A stretch of DNA of 45,202 nucleotides from an uncultured Xylophilus sp. (lineage in GTDB: Bacteria > Pseudomonadota > Gammaproteobacteria > Burkholderiales > Burkholderiaceae_C): the NCBI GenBank assembly GCA_913776965.1, contig CAJYQL010000058.1, positions 1 to 45,202 of the forward strand. Direction: 5' to 3'. Position 1 is the stretch's first letter; every line of letters begins with the position of its first letter. The translations under genes and the position numbers were made by a program. Below are positions 24,036 to 33,298 of this stretch, piece by piece. The notes beneath the pieces are model-generated. The model made no database searches, was not told where the DNA came from, and worked only from the letters and a program-made list of their open reading frames with translations.

Positions 24036-25016
24036 ATGCCCAACCGCAGACTCTGCCTCGCGGCGCTCGCCGCCGTGGCCGCCGCCTCCGGCCTTCCGGC
24101 CCGCGCGCAGGCCGCCTACCCGACCAAGCCGATCCGCCTGCTGGTGCCGTTCTCGGCCGGCGGCAGCCCCGACCTGCTCGCGCGGCTGGTGGCCACCCAG
24201 CTCAGCCGCCAGATGGGCCAGAGCGTGCTGGTGGACAACCGGCTCGGCGCCAACGGGATCATCGCGTCCGAGGCCGCGGCCAACGCAGCGCCCGACGGCT
24301 ACACGCTGCTGCTCACCACCGGTTCGCACAGCATCAACCCGAGCATCTACAAAAAGTTGCCTTACGACACCGCGACCGCCTTCGCGCCGGTGACGCAGCT
24401 GATCGTGGCGCCGGCCCTGGTGCTGGTGGTGAGCCCGCAGTTCCCGGCGAAGACCATCGCCGAATTCCTTGCCATCGCCCACCGGCCCGACGGCAACGTC
24501 AGCTTCGGCTCGCCCGGCATCGGCAACACGCTGCACATGGCGGGCGAGCTGCTCAACGTGAGCGCCGGCACGAAGATGCTGCACGTGCCGTACAAAGGCG
24601 CCGCGCCAGCGCTGGCGGCCGTGATGGGCGGCGAGGTCTCGGCCTGCTTCCTGAGCACCACGGCCGCCACCATCGCGATCAACAGCGGCCAGGTGCGGCC
24701 GCTCGCGGTGACCAGCGCGCAGCGCATCGCCTCGCTGCCGAACGTGCCCACGCTGGCCGAGAGCGGCGTGCCGGGATTCGACTACGACGGCGGCTGGACC
24801 GGCATCCTGGCGCCCGCGAAGACACCGCGGCCGATCGTCGACAAGCTTTCGGCCGAGATCCGCCAGGCGCTGCAGGTGCCCGCGGTGCGCGACCAGCTAC
24901 TCGCCTGGGACAGCGTGGCCATCGGCAGCACGCCCGACGCCTTCGCCACCTTCCTGCAGGACGACGCGAAGAAATACGCCGCCATCGTGCGGCAAGCCAA
25001 CGTGCCGATGCAATGA
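24036..25016 (+). CDS. Bug/TctC-family periplasmic solute receptor
   Basis: A 326-residue exported receptor of the tripartite tricarboxylate family. A 24-residue signal peptide (ending ARAQA) precedes YPTKPIRLLVPFSAGGSPD; the second ligand loop, VDNRLGANG, departs from the usual PGAGG. AGGAG lies six bases before the ATG. It is the third gene of the FAH operon, and its stop overlaps the start of the CocE-type hydrolase as ATGA. The overlap ties the receptor to this pathway more tightly than in the other cassettes. The ligand is unknown. Confidence 0.92.
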   Translation: MPNRRLCLAALAAVAAASGLPARAQAAYPTKPIRLLVPFSAGGSPDLLARLVATQLSRQMGQSVLVDNRLGANGIIASEAAANAAPDGYTLLLTTGSHSINPSIYKKLPYDTATAFAPVTQLIVAPALVLVVSPQFPAKTIAEFLAIAHRPDGNVSFGSPGIGNTLHMAGELLNVSAGTKMLHVPYKGAAPALAAVMGGEVSACFLSTTAATIAINSGQVRPLAVTSAQRIASLPNVPTLAESGVPGFDYDGGWTGILAPAKTPRPIVDKLSAEIRQALQVPAVRDQLLAWDSVAIGSTPDAFATFLQDDAKKYAAIVRQANVPMQ

Positions 25017-26752
25017 ACACCACCACCTCCGTTCCCACCGACGCGACTGCCGCCGAAGACGCCGCCGGCGGCCTGCCGCTGCGCTTCGAGCGCGACGTGC
25101 CGATCCCGATGTCCGACGGCACGGTGCTGCGCTGCAACGTCTTCCGGCCGCGCGAGGAGGGCACCTACCCGGTCGTGATGGCGCTCGGCGCCTACGGCAA
25201 GGACGTGCATTTCGCCGACGCCTTCGCGCCGCAGTGGAAAGTGCTGACCGGCCTCTATCCCGGCCTGGCCACCGAAGGCTCGACCGGCCGCTTCCTGCGC
25301 TGGGAGGTGGTCGATCCCGAGCGCTGGGTGCCCGACGGCTTCGTGGTGATCCAAGTCGATGCACGCGGCACCGGCCGCTCGCCGGGTTTCCTCGACCCGT
25401 TTGGGCCGGTGGAGACTCGCGACTACTACGAATGCATCGAATGGGCCGGCACCCAGCCCTGGTCCAATGGCCGGGTCGGGCTGATTGGTGTGTCCTACCT
25501 CGCGATCAAGCAGTGGCAGGTCGCGGCGCTGCGGCCGCCGCACCTCGCGGCCATCGTGCCCTGGGAAGGCTCGGCCGACTTCTACCGCGACGGCGGCGCG
25601 CACGGCGGCATCTTCAGCAGCAGCTTCACCTTCGCCTGGTGGCCGCGCCAGGTGCTGAGCAACCAGTACGGCAGCGGCGACAGCACCCACCGCGACCGCG
25701 ATACCGGCGAGCGCACCACCGGCCCGGCGTTCTCGCCCGCGCTGCTGGAAGGCAACCGCGCCGAGCACCCGCAGGACCGGCTGCGCCACCGCCTCGACGA
25801 TGCCTGGAACCGGGCGCGCACCGGCCGGCTGTCGGAGATCGAAGTGCCGGTGCTGTCGGCCGCCAACTGGGGCGGCGCCGGCATGCACCTGCGCGGCAAT
25901 GTGGAGGGCTACCTCGCCGCGGGCTCGGCCGAGAAATGGCTGTTCGCCCACATCGGCACCCACTACGAGAGCTTCTACCTGCCGCGCTACGTCGCACTGC
26001 AGAAGCGCTTCCTGGGCCACTACCTGCGCGGCGACGACAACGGCTGGGAGCGGGAGCCGCGGGTGCAGCTGGCGATCCGCCGGCCGGACGGCACGGCCAC
26101 TCTGCGGGCCGAGCATGAGTGGCCGCTGGCCCGCACGCAATGGACGCCGTTTTACCTGGACGCCGGCGACGGCACGCTCGACCTGCAGACGCCGCGGGCG
26201 ACCGCGCAGGCAAGCTTCACCGCCATGTCGGGATCGCTGGACTTTTCGACCGCGCCGTTCACCGAGGAGGCCGAACTCACCGGTCCCGTCGCGTTGCGGC
26301 TGTGGATCTCGTCGTCTACCGCCGACGCCGACCTGTTCGTGGTGCTGCGCGTCTTCGGCCCCGACGGCCGGGAGCGCACCTTCATCGGTGCGCACGAGCC
26401 GGTGCCGATGGCCCAGGGCTGGCTGCGCGCCTCGCACCGCAAGCTCGATCCGGACCTTAGTCAGCCGTACCGACCCTATCACGCCCACGACGAGGTTCAG
26501 AAGCTGGAGCCCGGCACCGTCTACCCGGTCGATGTCGAGATCTGGCCGACCAGCATGGTGTTCCCGCTGGGCTATCGGCTGGTGCTCACCGTGCAAGGGC
26601 ACGATTTCGTGGTCGCGCCGCCAGGGCGTCTGCTGCACGACCATCCGGAGGACCGTGCGGCACCGGAATTTGCCGGTACCACGACGCTCCACACCGGACC
26701 CGCCCATCCGGCCCTGCTGCTGGTACCGCGCATTCCTGCTGCCGCGGTCTGA
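25013..26752 (+). CDS. CocE/NonD family hydrolase (peptidase S15 type)
   Basis: A 579-residue serine hydrolase with an N-terminal alpha/beta-hydrolase domain (residues about 25-340, GTGRSPGFLDPFGPVETRDYY) and a C-terminal jelly-roll domain containing ADLFVVLRVFGPDGRE. The nucleophile is S161 in LIGVSYLA. Where cocaine esterase has its catalytic aspartate (a WYD motif), this protein reads NWGGAGMHLRGN, so the acid may come from elsewhere. Family reactions are hydrolysis of esters, amides and acyl-amino compounds. There is no signal peptide, so it is cytoplasmic. It overlaps the preceding Bug gene and is followed by a second Bug gene after 33 bases. Confidence 0.88.
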   Translation: MNTTTSVPTDATAAEDAAGGLPLRFERDVPIPMSDGTVLRCNVFRPREEGTYPVVMALGAYGKDVHFADAFAPQWKVLTGLYPGLATEGSTGRFLRWEVVDPERWVPDGFVVIQVDARGTGRSPGFLDPFGPVETRDYYECIEWAGTQPWSNGRVGLIGVSYLAIKQWQVAALRPPHLAAIVPWEGSADFYRDGGAHGGIFSSSFTFAWWPRQVLSNQYGSGDSTHRDRDTGERTTGPAFSPALLEGNRAEHPQDRLRHRLDDAWNRARTGRLSEIEVPVLSAANWGGAGMHLRGNVEGYLAAGSAEKWLFAHIGTHYESFYLPRYVALQKRFLGHYLRGDDNGWEREPRVQLAIRRPDGTATLRAEHEWPLARTQWTPFYLDAGDGTLDLQTPRATAQASFTAMSGSLDFSTAPFTEEAELTGPVALRLWISSSTADADLFVVLRVFGPDGRERTFIGAHEPVPMAQGWLRASHRKLDPDLSQPYRPYHAHDEVQKLEPGTVYPVDVEIWPTSMVFPLGYRLVLTVQGHDFVVAPPGRLLHDHPEDRAAPEFAGTTTLHTGPAHPALLLVPRIPAAAV

Positions 26753-26785
26753 CCGCCATCCATTCCGCATCTCAGGAGACATGCC

Positions 26786-27757
26786 ATGCAACGCCGTCAC
26801 GCACTGCGCCTGATCGCCGCCGCCGCGCTCGCCCTTCCTGTGCTTGCCGCGGCCCAGCCTTCCGGTTGGCCGGGCAGGCCGGTCAAACTGGTCGTCGCGT
26901 TCGCTCCCGCAGGACCGGCCGACATCATTGCCCGGCTGCTTGCCGCTCGCCTCGCCGAACCTCTCGGCCAGAGTGTGGTCGTGGACAACAAGCCGGGCGC
27001 CGGCGGGAGCCTGGCTTCCAGCCAGGTGGCGCGCGCCGAACCGGACGGCACCACGCTGCTGGTCAACACCAGTTCCTACGCCGTCAATCCGGCGATGCAG
27101 CGCAACCTCGGCTTTGATGCCGAAAAGGACCTGACGCTGGTGGCGCTCGTGGCCTCGAGTCCCAACCTGATCGTCACCGCGCCGCAATTGCCGGGCCGCA
27201 GCCTCAAGGAAGTCATCGATGGCGCCAAAGGCGGCAGCTACAACTATGGCACCGCCGGTGCGGGCACCACGCCGCACCTGACCGCAGAGTACCTGTTCAA
27301 GGTGCTGGGTAAAGTGCCGGTCACGCATGCGCCGTACCGGGGTGCAGGCCCGGCACTCAATGCCGCAATGGCCGGCGAGGTGCAGATGGCGAGCGTCGCG
27401 TTGCCGGCGGCCGTCGAACTGGTGAAGGCCGGCCGGGTGCGCGGCCTCGTCGTGACCGGTAGCCAGCGATCGCCGGTGTTGCCCGAAGTGCCGACCGTGG
27501 CGGAATCCGGTTTCCCAGGCTTCGAGGACGTCACTTGGGTGGGGGTTTTCGCACCGGCCAAAACCCCCGAAGCCGTCATGCAGCGCCTGAATCGGGAGGT
27601 GACACGCATCCAGCAGGATGCGGAGTTCCGCACGCGGCTGGCAGCGGCCGGTTTCGAACCGCTGGGCGGGACCCTGCCCGAGGCGAAGGCGTACCTGGGC
27701 CGCGAGCTGGCGAAATGGGCGAAGGTGGTCAAGGAGACAGGCGCCCAGGCAGATTGA
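26786..27757 (+). CDS. Second Bug/TctC receptor of the FAH-CocE operon
   Basis: A 323-residue exported receptor. A Sec-type leader (LIAAAALALPVLAAA) precedes GWPGRPVKLVVAFAPAGPAD. The first ligand loop reads PAGPAD rather than the usual PGGxxD; the second, VDNKPGAGG, is canonical. AGGAG lies eight bases before the ATG. It is only 33 bases after the CocE-type gene, so one operon carries two different receptors. Third codon positions look slightly less GC-rich than in the upstream genes, a trend that continues into the M20 amidase and LysR genes and could mean a different origin. It is convergent with the amidase gene. Confidence 0.9.
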   Translation: MQRRHALRLIAAAALALPVLAAAQPSGWPGRPVKLVVAFAPAGPADIIARLLAARLAEPLGQSVVVDNKPGAGGSLASSQVARAEPDGTTLLVNTSSYAVNPAMQRNLGFDAEKDLTLVALVASSPNLIVTAPQLPGRSLKEVIDGAKGGSYNYGTAGAGTTPHLTAEYLFKVLGKVPVTHAPYRGAGPALNAAMAGEVQMASVALPAAVELVKAGRVRGLVVTGSQRSPVLPEVPTVAESGFPGFEDVTWVGVFAPAKTPEAVMQRLNREVTRIQQDAEFRTRLAAAGFEPLGGTLPEAKAYLGRELAKWAKVVKETGAQAD

Positions 27758-27799
27758 GCGGGCGTCGGCGCGCAAACGCGTTGCACGGCCTGTCGCTGT

Positions 27800-29059
27800 T
27801 CACGCCAACTGTCGATCAAGCCCCAACAACGCTCCCGCGAGCACCCGCGCCCCGTTTGCCGCGGTGGTCTTGTCGATCCATTCCTCCGGGCAGTGGCTGC
27901 GCCCGTCCCGGCACGGCACGAACACCATGCCGATGGGCGCGACCGCCGCGAGGTGCAGCGCGTCGTGGCCGGCGCCAATGGGCAGCTGGCGGCAGGGCAG
28001 ATCCAGATCGGCAGCGGCCTGCGCGACGGCCGCCATGACGATGTCACTGCAGGGGGTCGGCGTAGTGCGGCTCAGTTGTCGCACGCTGGCACGTAGTTGC
28101 ATCCGCGACAGCTCGGGCTGGCATTCGGCTATCACCGTTTCCGGAAAGACCTCCAGGATTTCGGCCGAATCGCTGCGGACCTCAAGCACCATCTCGACAC
28201 GGCCCGGCACCGCGTTGCTGGCGTTCGGCAGCACGTTCAGCCGCCCGACGGTGGCGACGACGTACCACGGCCACGTCAGGAAGCGGTCTGCGACCGCGCG
28301 GACGGTAGACACCGCGTGCGCGTTGCCGACCAGGGCGTCCTGCCGCAGGTCGAGCGGCATGGTGCCCGCATGGTCGGCACGGCCCTCGATCGTGATCGCC
28401 ACCCGTCGGATGCCGACGATATAGGTCACCACGCCGATCGGCAGCTTCGCCTGCTCCAGCACCGGGCCCTGTTCGATGTGCAGCTCGACGAACGCGGCGA
28501 TGTCGCCGGGCGCGCGGACGGCCTGGGCCAGCGCATCCGGCCGCGCACCGACGCGCTGCAGCGCGGCGTGAAGCGTCTCGCCGCATGGGGCTGACAACGC
28601 GAGCATGTCGGGTACCAAGGTGCCCGCCATCGTCCGGCTGCCCACGCAGGACACGCCGTAGGCGCTCGGTTCCTCCGACAGGAAGTCGATGACCTCCAGC
28701 GGGTGCCGCAGCAGGCGGCCAGATTCGCGCAGGCTCTGCGCCACTTCCAGCCCGGCAAGGACCCCGAGCACGCCGTCGAACCGACCGCCGCCGAGCACGG
28801 TGTCGGTATGAGAGCCGGACGCGAGCGGTAGCAGGTGCGCACACCGGCCCGACAGGGTGCCGACCAGGTTGCCTGCAGTGTCCAGCCGCACGTTCAGCCC
28901 CGCCGCGCGGAACTCCTCCTGCAGCCAACGGCGTCCGGCCTCGAACTCCGGCGAAAACGCCCGGCGCGTCCAGGGCACATCGGGCCGTGTGAACGTCGCG
29001 ATGCGCTCCAGGCGATCCCCTAATCGGTCGGCATTGAGGGTGAGGGTCACGGCGGGCAA
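27800..29059 (-). CDS. M20 family amidase (hydantoinase/carbamoylase type)
   Basis: A 419-residue metallo-hydrolase of the N-carbamoyl-amino acid hydrolase / beta-ureidopropionase / allantoate amidohydrolase group. The dinuclear zinc ligands are all in place: H84 in SGSHTDTV, D95 in GGRFDGVLG, E129-E130 in LSEEPS, H195 in ELHIEQG and H389 in GRSHCPEEW, plus the dimer-domain H230 in GRADHAGT. EEPSAYGVSCVGSR replaces the more common EEG form. The nearby uracil-type permease and BauA-type aminotransferase point to beta-ureidopropionase activity, by context only. The start is uncertain (TTG 29059 or GTG 29050; no Shine-Dalgarno sequence). It is divergent from a LysR gene. Confidence 0.88.
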   Translation of the reverse strand: MPAVTLTLNADRLGDRLERIATFTRPDVPWTRRAFSPEFEAGRRWLQEEFRAAGLNVRLDTAGNLVGTLSGRCAHLLPLASGSHTDTVLGGGRFDGVLGVLAGLEVAQSLRESGRLLRHPLEVIDFLSEEPSAYGVSCVGSRTMAGTLVPDMLALSAPCGETLHAALQRVGARPDALAQAVRAPGDIAAFVELHIEQGPVLEQAKLPIGVVTYIVGIRRVAITIEGRADHAGTMPLDLRQDALVGNAHAVSTVRAVADRFLTWPWYVVATVGRLNVLPNASNAVPGRVEMVLEVRSDSAEILEVFPETVIAECQPELSRMQLRASVRQLSRTTPTPCSDIVMAAVAQAAADLDLPCRQLPIGAGHDALHLAAVAPIGMVFVPCRDGRSHCPEEWIDKTTAANGARVLAGALLGLDRQLA

Positions 29060-29124
29060 GGAGGCGGTGGTACAGGCGGCGGATGGTGCCGGCGAACCGC
29101 GCAGGGAAGAAGGTAGCGTCGCTT

Positions 29125-30060
29125 ATGCAGAGCATCAGTTCAGCTTGGGGATCGGTCCAGCACCTGGACCAGCTGCGCAAGTACGAACTCGTCGTGAAGC
29201 ACGGCAGCTTCACGGCCGCCGCAGCGCAGCTCGGCCTCACCCAGCCGACCATCAGCCAGCAGATCAAGACGCTGGAGACGCGGCTGGGCGTGCGGCTCCT
29301 GGAGCGCGCCGGCCGCAGCGTGCGGCCGACCGCCGCGGGACGGGACCTGCTGTCGCACCTGCCGGCGGTCGCACTGGCGCTAGAAGCGGCCTTCAACGCC
29401 GTCGCGGCGCACACCCGCGATGTGGTCGGCCAGGTGCGCATCGGCACCGGCCTGACGACCTGCCTCTATCTGCTGCCGCCGATGCTGCGGCGCCTGCGCG
29501 AGACCCATCCCCGCCTGGAACTCGTCGTGAGTACCGGCAACGCCGAGGGCCTGGTGCGCCGCATCGAGGACAACGACCTCGACCTCGCCCTGGTCACTTT
29601 GCCGGTGCCCTCGTCGTCGGTCGGCGTGCAGGTGCTGCTGGACGACGAACTCGTCGCCGTCCGGAAGCGCAGGCCGGATGCGTGGCCGGATCGGCTCGAC
29701 GCACCGGCGCTGGGCGCACTGCCGCAGGTGATGTTCAGCCCGGGCACTTCTACGCGCGGCCTGATCGACGCATGGTTCGGGGCGGCCGGACGGAGGCCGC
29801 CGGCCGCAATGGAACTCGACAGCGTCGAGGCGATGAAGGCGGTGGTCGCGGCGGGCCTGGGCTGCAGCGTGCTGCCCCGCAGGGCGCTCACCGGTGCGGG
29901 CCACCACCCCGATCTGGAGTTCCGGTCGCTGACCCCGCCGCTGCGCCGTTCGCAGGCGCTGGTGATGCACCAGGACAAACGCCTGACCGCGCCGCTGCAG
30001 GCGGTCGTGGCGGAGGTGACCCGGACTGCGAGTGCCGAGGCCGTACGCCGCGGCTCCTGA
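29125..30060 (+). CDS. LysR-type transcriptional regulator
   Basis: A 311-residue LysR-type regulator with HTH HGSFTAAAAQLGLTQPTISQ followed by QIKTLETRLGVRLLERAGRS. ATG 29125 is preferred to an in-frame ATG at 29083, because the HTH then begins at the usual distance. An AAGG lies 12 bases upstream, and a TAGCGT box ends five bases before the ATG. It is divergent from the M20 amidase (65-base gap) and therefore its likely regulator, and convergent with the uracil-type permease gene (21-base gap). Confidence 0.88.
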   Translation: MQSISSAWGSVQHLDQLRKYELVVKHGSFTAAAAQLGLTQPTISQQIKTLETRLGVRLLERAGRSVRPTAAGRDLLSHLPAVALALEAAFNAVAAHTRDVVGQVRIGTGLTTCLYLLPPMLRRLRETHPRLELVVSTGNAEGLVRRIEDNDLDLALVTLPVPSSSVGVQVLLDDELVAVRKRRPDAWPDRLDAPALGALPQVMFSPGTSTRGLIDAWFGAAGRRPPAAMELDSVEAMKAVVAAGLGCSVLPRRALTGAGHHPDLEFRSLTPPLRRSQALVMHQDKRLTAPLQAVVAEVTRTASAEAVRRGS

Positions 30061-30081
30061 CGCCGCAGCCGACGACGTCGG

Positions 30082-31395
30082 TCAGCGTCGTTCGTGCGGT
30101 GCTGCCGCCGCACCGCGTCCCAGCAGCGCCCACAGCAGAATCGCCCCGAAGGTCGCGGTCCCGATGCCGCCGAGCGCAAAACCGCCGAACTTCAGCGTGA
30201 AGTCGCCGGTGCCCAGCACCAGCGTGATGGCCGCCACGATCAGGTTGCGGTTCTGCGAGAAATCGACCTTGTTGTCCACCCAGATCTTGGCGCCCGCCAC
30301 CGCGATCAGCCCGAATACCACGATGCTCACGCCGCCCATCACCGGCAGCGGGATCGCCTGGATCACCGCGCCGAACTTGGGGCTGAAACCCAGCAGCAGC
30401 GCGATCAGCGCCGCCACCACGAACACCGCGGTGCTGTAGATGCGGGTGGCGGCCATCACGCCAATGTTCTCGGCATAGGTGGTCACACCGGTGCCGCCGA
30501 CACCGCCCGACAGCATCGTCGCCACGCCGTCGCCGATGAAGGCGCGGCCGATGTACGGGTCGAGGTTGCGGCCGGTCATCGCGGTCACGGCCTTCAGGTG
30601 GCCCAGGTTCTCGGCGACCAGGATCACCGCCACCGGCGCGATCAGCAGCATCGCGTTGCCGGTAAAGACCGGGGCGGTGAACGACGGCCAGCCGAGCCAG
30701 GCCGCGGTGGCCACGCCTGACAGGTCCACCGGCTTGCCCCAGCCCAGCCCGTTGGTAAACACCGCGTATAGCACCGTCGCCAGCGCCAGTCCGACCAGGA
30801 TCAGGAGCCGCTGCACCATGCCGCGCGAGAACACCGCGACCACGCCCACGCTCAGGAAGGTGAGGGCCTGCATCCACGACTCGAAGTTGTTGGCCGCCAT
30901 GTTCTTCACCGGGATCGACGCCAGGTTGAGCCCGATCACCGCGACCACCGCGCCGGTCACCACCGGCGGCATGAAGCGTTCGATCCAGCCGGTGCCGACC
31001 GCCTGCACCAGGAGGCCGATCAGCACGTACACCGCACCGCACGCGACGATGCCGCCGAGTGCGACGGCCAGGTTGGCGTTCGGGCCCTTGCCGGCGTAGC
31101 CGGTCGCGGCGATCACCACGCCGATGAAGGCGAAGGACGAGCCGAGGTAGCTCGGCACCCGGCCGCGGGTCAGCAGGAAGAAGATCAGCGTGCCGACGCC
31201 GCTCATCAGGATCGCGATGTTCGGGTCGAACCCCATCAGGATCGGCGCCAGCACCGTCGCGCCGAACATCGCGATCACGTGCTGCACGCCCATGGCGGCG
31301 GTCTGCGGCCAGGGCAGCCGTTCGTCGGGCGCGACGACGGCGCCTTCCTCGGTGGCGCGCACTTCGCGCCAGCGGGGCCAGTAGGGGTCAGTCAT
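30082..31395 (-). CDS. NCS2 family uracil-type permease
   Basis: A 437-residue inner-membrane transporter of the nucleobase:cation symporter 2 family, with many hydrophobic helices. Uracil-type features are QHVIAMFGATVLAPILMG at the N-terminus, the substrate-site glutamate in VILVAENLGHLKAV, and GGTGVTTYAENIGVMAATRIYS, which matches the UraA/RutG motif with its second key glutamate. Xanthine/urate permeases differ here. GAGGAG lies eight bases before the ATG. With the M20 amidase and the beta-alanine aminotransferase nearby, pyrimidine uptake is a reasonable role. Confidence 0.92.
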   Translation of the reverse strand: MTDPYWPRWREVRATEEGAVVAPDERLPWPQTAAMGVQHVIAMFGATVLAPILMGFDPNIAILMSGVGTLIFFLLTRGRVPSYLGSSFAFIGVVIAATGYAGKGPNANLAVALGGIVACGAVYVLIGLLVQAVGTGWIERFMPPVVTGAVVAVIGLNLASIPVKNMAANNFESWMQALTFLSVGVVAVFSRGMVQRLLILVGLALATVLYAVFTNGLGWGKPVDLSGVATAAWLGWPSFTAPVFTGNAMLLIAPVAVILVAENLGHLKAVTAMTGRNLDPYIGRAFIGDGVATMLSGGVGGTGVTTYAENIGVMAATRIYSTAVFVVAALIALLLGFSPKFGAVIQAIPLPVMGGVSIVVFGLIAVAGAKIWVDNKVDFSQNRNLIVAAITLVLGTGDFTLKFGGFALGGIGTATFGAILLWALLGRGAAAAPHERR

Positions 31396-31532
31396 GGTGT
31401 TTTCTCCTCAGGGGTTTGGCGTCCATTCCGACGCGCAGTGTAGGCAGCCGGGGAGATAAGCAAGGGCCGCGCCGCGCAGCGGGCTCCGCCTGCGCTGCTG
31501 TCGTTCCTCCCATCCGCACCCTTCCCACCCGC

Positions 31533-32855
31533 ATGCCCCTGCGCCGCAAGACCCTCTGGACCGTCCTCGGCGGTGTCGCCGCCGTCGTGGCGCTGTCGGC
31601 CGTGGGCGTCGCGCTCTGGCTGCCGAGCGAGGAGCAGCTCGCCCGCCGCGCCGAGGCCGCCGTGGAAGAGGCGCTGGGCGTGCCGGTCACCATCGGCGCA
31701 CTGCACTGGCAACTGCTGCCGCAGCCGATGGTGGAGGTGCGCGACGTGGCGACGCGGCAGGATTCGCCGGTGCGGCTGCAGCGGCTCGCTGGCTGGCCGC
31801 AATTGCGGCCGCTGCTGCATGGCGAGATCGCCTTCGACCGCGTGCTGCTCGACGGCGCGACCATTCCCCAGCCGTCGCTGCGGGCCTTCCGCGGCGCCGA
31901 CGGGGCGGTGGCGGACGGCGGCGGCACCGGCCGCTGGCAACCGGCCGCGGTGCCGGTCCGGCGGGTGGAATTCCGCAACGTCGCCTGGGTCGGCCGGCGC
32001 GGCATTCCGCTGGAGTTCGAGGGCCAGGCGGATTTCGAGGCAGGCTGGAAGCCGCGCACCGCCACCCTCGCACGGCAGGGCGTGCAGCCGCCCGCACAGG
32101 TCACGCTGGAGCGCGACGGCAACGACGACCGCTGGCGGGTGACCACCGCGATCGCCGGCGGCAGCTGGGACGGCCTGGTGGCGCTGGCGCCGCGCAGTGC
32201 GGACAGCGCTCCGGGCGCCAGCGGCCCGGCGGGCGGCGTGCGCATCACCGGCGAACTGGAGCCGAAGGGCGTGGAGGTCCGCCAGCTGACCGAGACCTTC
32301 AAGCGCAACCCGGTGGTCGCCGGCCGGGCGTCGGGCCGTACCACGCTGTCGGCCGAGGGCGACGATGCGCAGAGCCTGCTGCGCTCGCTGCGCACCCGCA
32401 CCACCTTCACCGTGGCGCCGGCGACGGTGCTGCGCTTCGACCTCGACCGCGCGATCCGCAGCCTGGGCAAGGAGCATGCGGGCACCACGCCGCTCGACCG
32501 GCTGACCGGCCAGCTCGACACCCGCAACACCGAGGACGGCCTGGTGATGCGCTACACGCAGCTGCGCGCCACATCGGGCGTGCTGACCGCCACCGGCAAC
32601 GCCATGCTCGCCAATCGCCGCATCGATGCGGAGCTGGCGGTGGACCTGGTGGAAGGCGTGGTCGGCGTGCCGCTGAAGATCACCGGCCCGGTCGGCAAGC
32701 CCGACATTTCCGTGCCCGCGGGCGCGGTGGCCGGCGCGGCGGTCGGCACCGCGGTGGCCCCGGGCATCGGCACCGCGATCGGTGCGCGGATCGGCGGGTT
32801 GATCGAGAAGGTGTTCGGCGGCGGCGACAAGGCGCAGGCGCCGCCGAAGCGCTGA
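31533..32855 (+). CDS. AsmA-like membrane-anchored protein
   Basis: A 440-residue protein with one N-terminal membrane helix (residues 7-30) and a periplasmic domain resembling AsmA-family proteins: VEEALGVPVTIGALHWQLLP, a FDRVLLDGATI segment and the C-terminal GVLTATGNAMLANRRIDAEL repeat-like block. AsmA-family proteins influence outer-membrane assembly and bridge-like lipid transport. An unusual tail from about residue 390 is rich in Gly and Ala (GAVAGAAVGTAVAPGIGTAI), like a glycine-zipper hairpin, and ends in a basic Pro/Lys segment. ATG 31533 has no clear Shine-Dalgarno sequence. It is divergent from the permease gene. Confidence 0.75.
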   Translation: MPLRRKTLWTVLGGVAAVVALSAVGVALWLPSEEQLARRAEAAVEEALGVPVTIGALHWQLLPQPMVEVRDVATRQDSPVRLQRLAGWPQLRPLLHGEIAFDRVLLDGATIPQPSLRAFRGADGAVADGGGTGRWQPAAVPVRRVEFRNVAWVGRRGIPLEFEGQADFEAGWKPRTATLARQGVQPPAQVTLERDGNDDRWRVTTAIAGGSWDGLVALAPRSADSAPGASGPAGGVRITGELEPKGVEVRQLTETFKRNPVVAGRASGRTTLSAEGDDAQSLLRSLRTRTTFTVAPATVLRFDLDRAIRSLGKEHAGTTPLDRLTGQLDTRNTEDGLVMRYTQLRATSGVLTATGNAMLANRRIDAELAVDLVEGVVGVPLKITGPVGKPDISVPAGAVAGAAVGTAVAPGIGTAIGARIGGLIEKVFGGGDKAQAPPKR

Positions 32856-32983
32856 TTTCCGAAGGAAAAAGACCTTCTGCGCAGGTGGGACGGGCGCGAG
32901 CAGCTACGGTTTCGATAGCGCGTCGCCCTGCGCTGGCGATGTGGCCGACCACGCGCGGGCCCGCGGTGTCGGCCGCCGCCCCG

Positions 32984-33298
32984 TCAGACGAAGTCGCGGA
33001 TCCGGTGCTTGAGCCGGGTGTTGAGGTAGACCACGTTCACCAGCCCCAGGCAGGCGAGCACCAGCACCACGTTCGCCAGCACCCGCAGCGTCGCCGGTCC
33101 CTCGACGAGGTCGGCCAGCAGGCCGCCCAGCGGGGTCAGCCGCGCCACCACCATGTAGAGGGCCGCGAACGCAACCGACCACACGAACATGCCCAGGTAG
33201 TCGCTGCGGCGGGCGCGGAGGATGATCGCGTTGCGCTGCGCTTTGGGCAGCGCGCGCAGTTCGGGCAGCTGATGGGCAGACCAGTACAGGGAGGACAT
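32984..33298 (-). CDS. Small two-helix membrane protein
   Basis: A 104-residue protein. A soluble N-terminal helix (HQLPELRALPKAQRNAIILR) is followed by two membrane helices (MFVWSVAFAALYMVV and LANVVLVLACLGLVNVVYL) and a basic end. I do not recognise a named family; similar short proteins are conserved hypotheticals in proteobacteria. It is convergent with the AsmA-like gene (128-base gap) and lies upstream of, but 100 bases from, the aminotransferase stop on the same strand. Confidence 0.7.
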   Translation of the reverse strand: MSSLYWSAHQLPELRALPKAQRNAIILRARRSDYLGMFVWSVAFAALYMVVARLTPLGGLLADLVEGPATLRVLANVVLVLACLGLVNVVYLNTRLKHRIRDFV

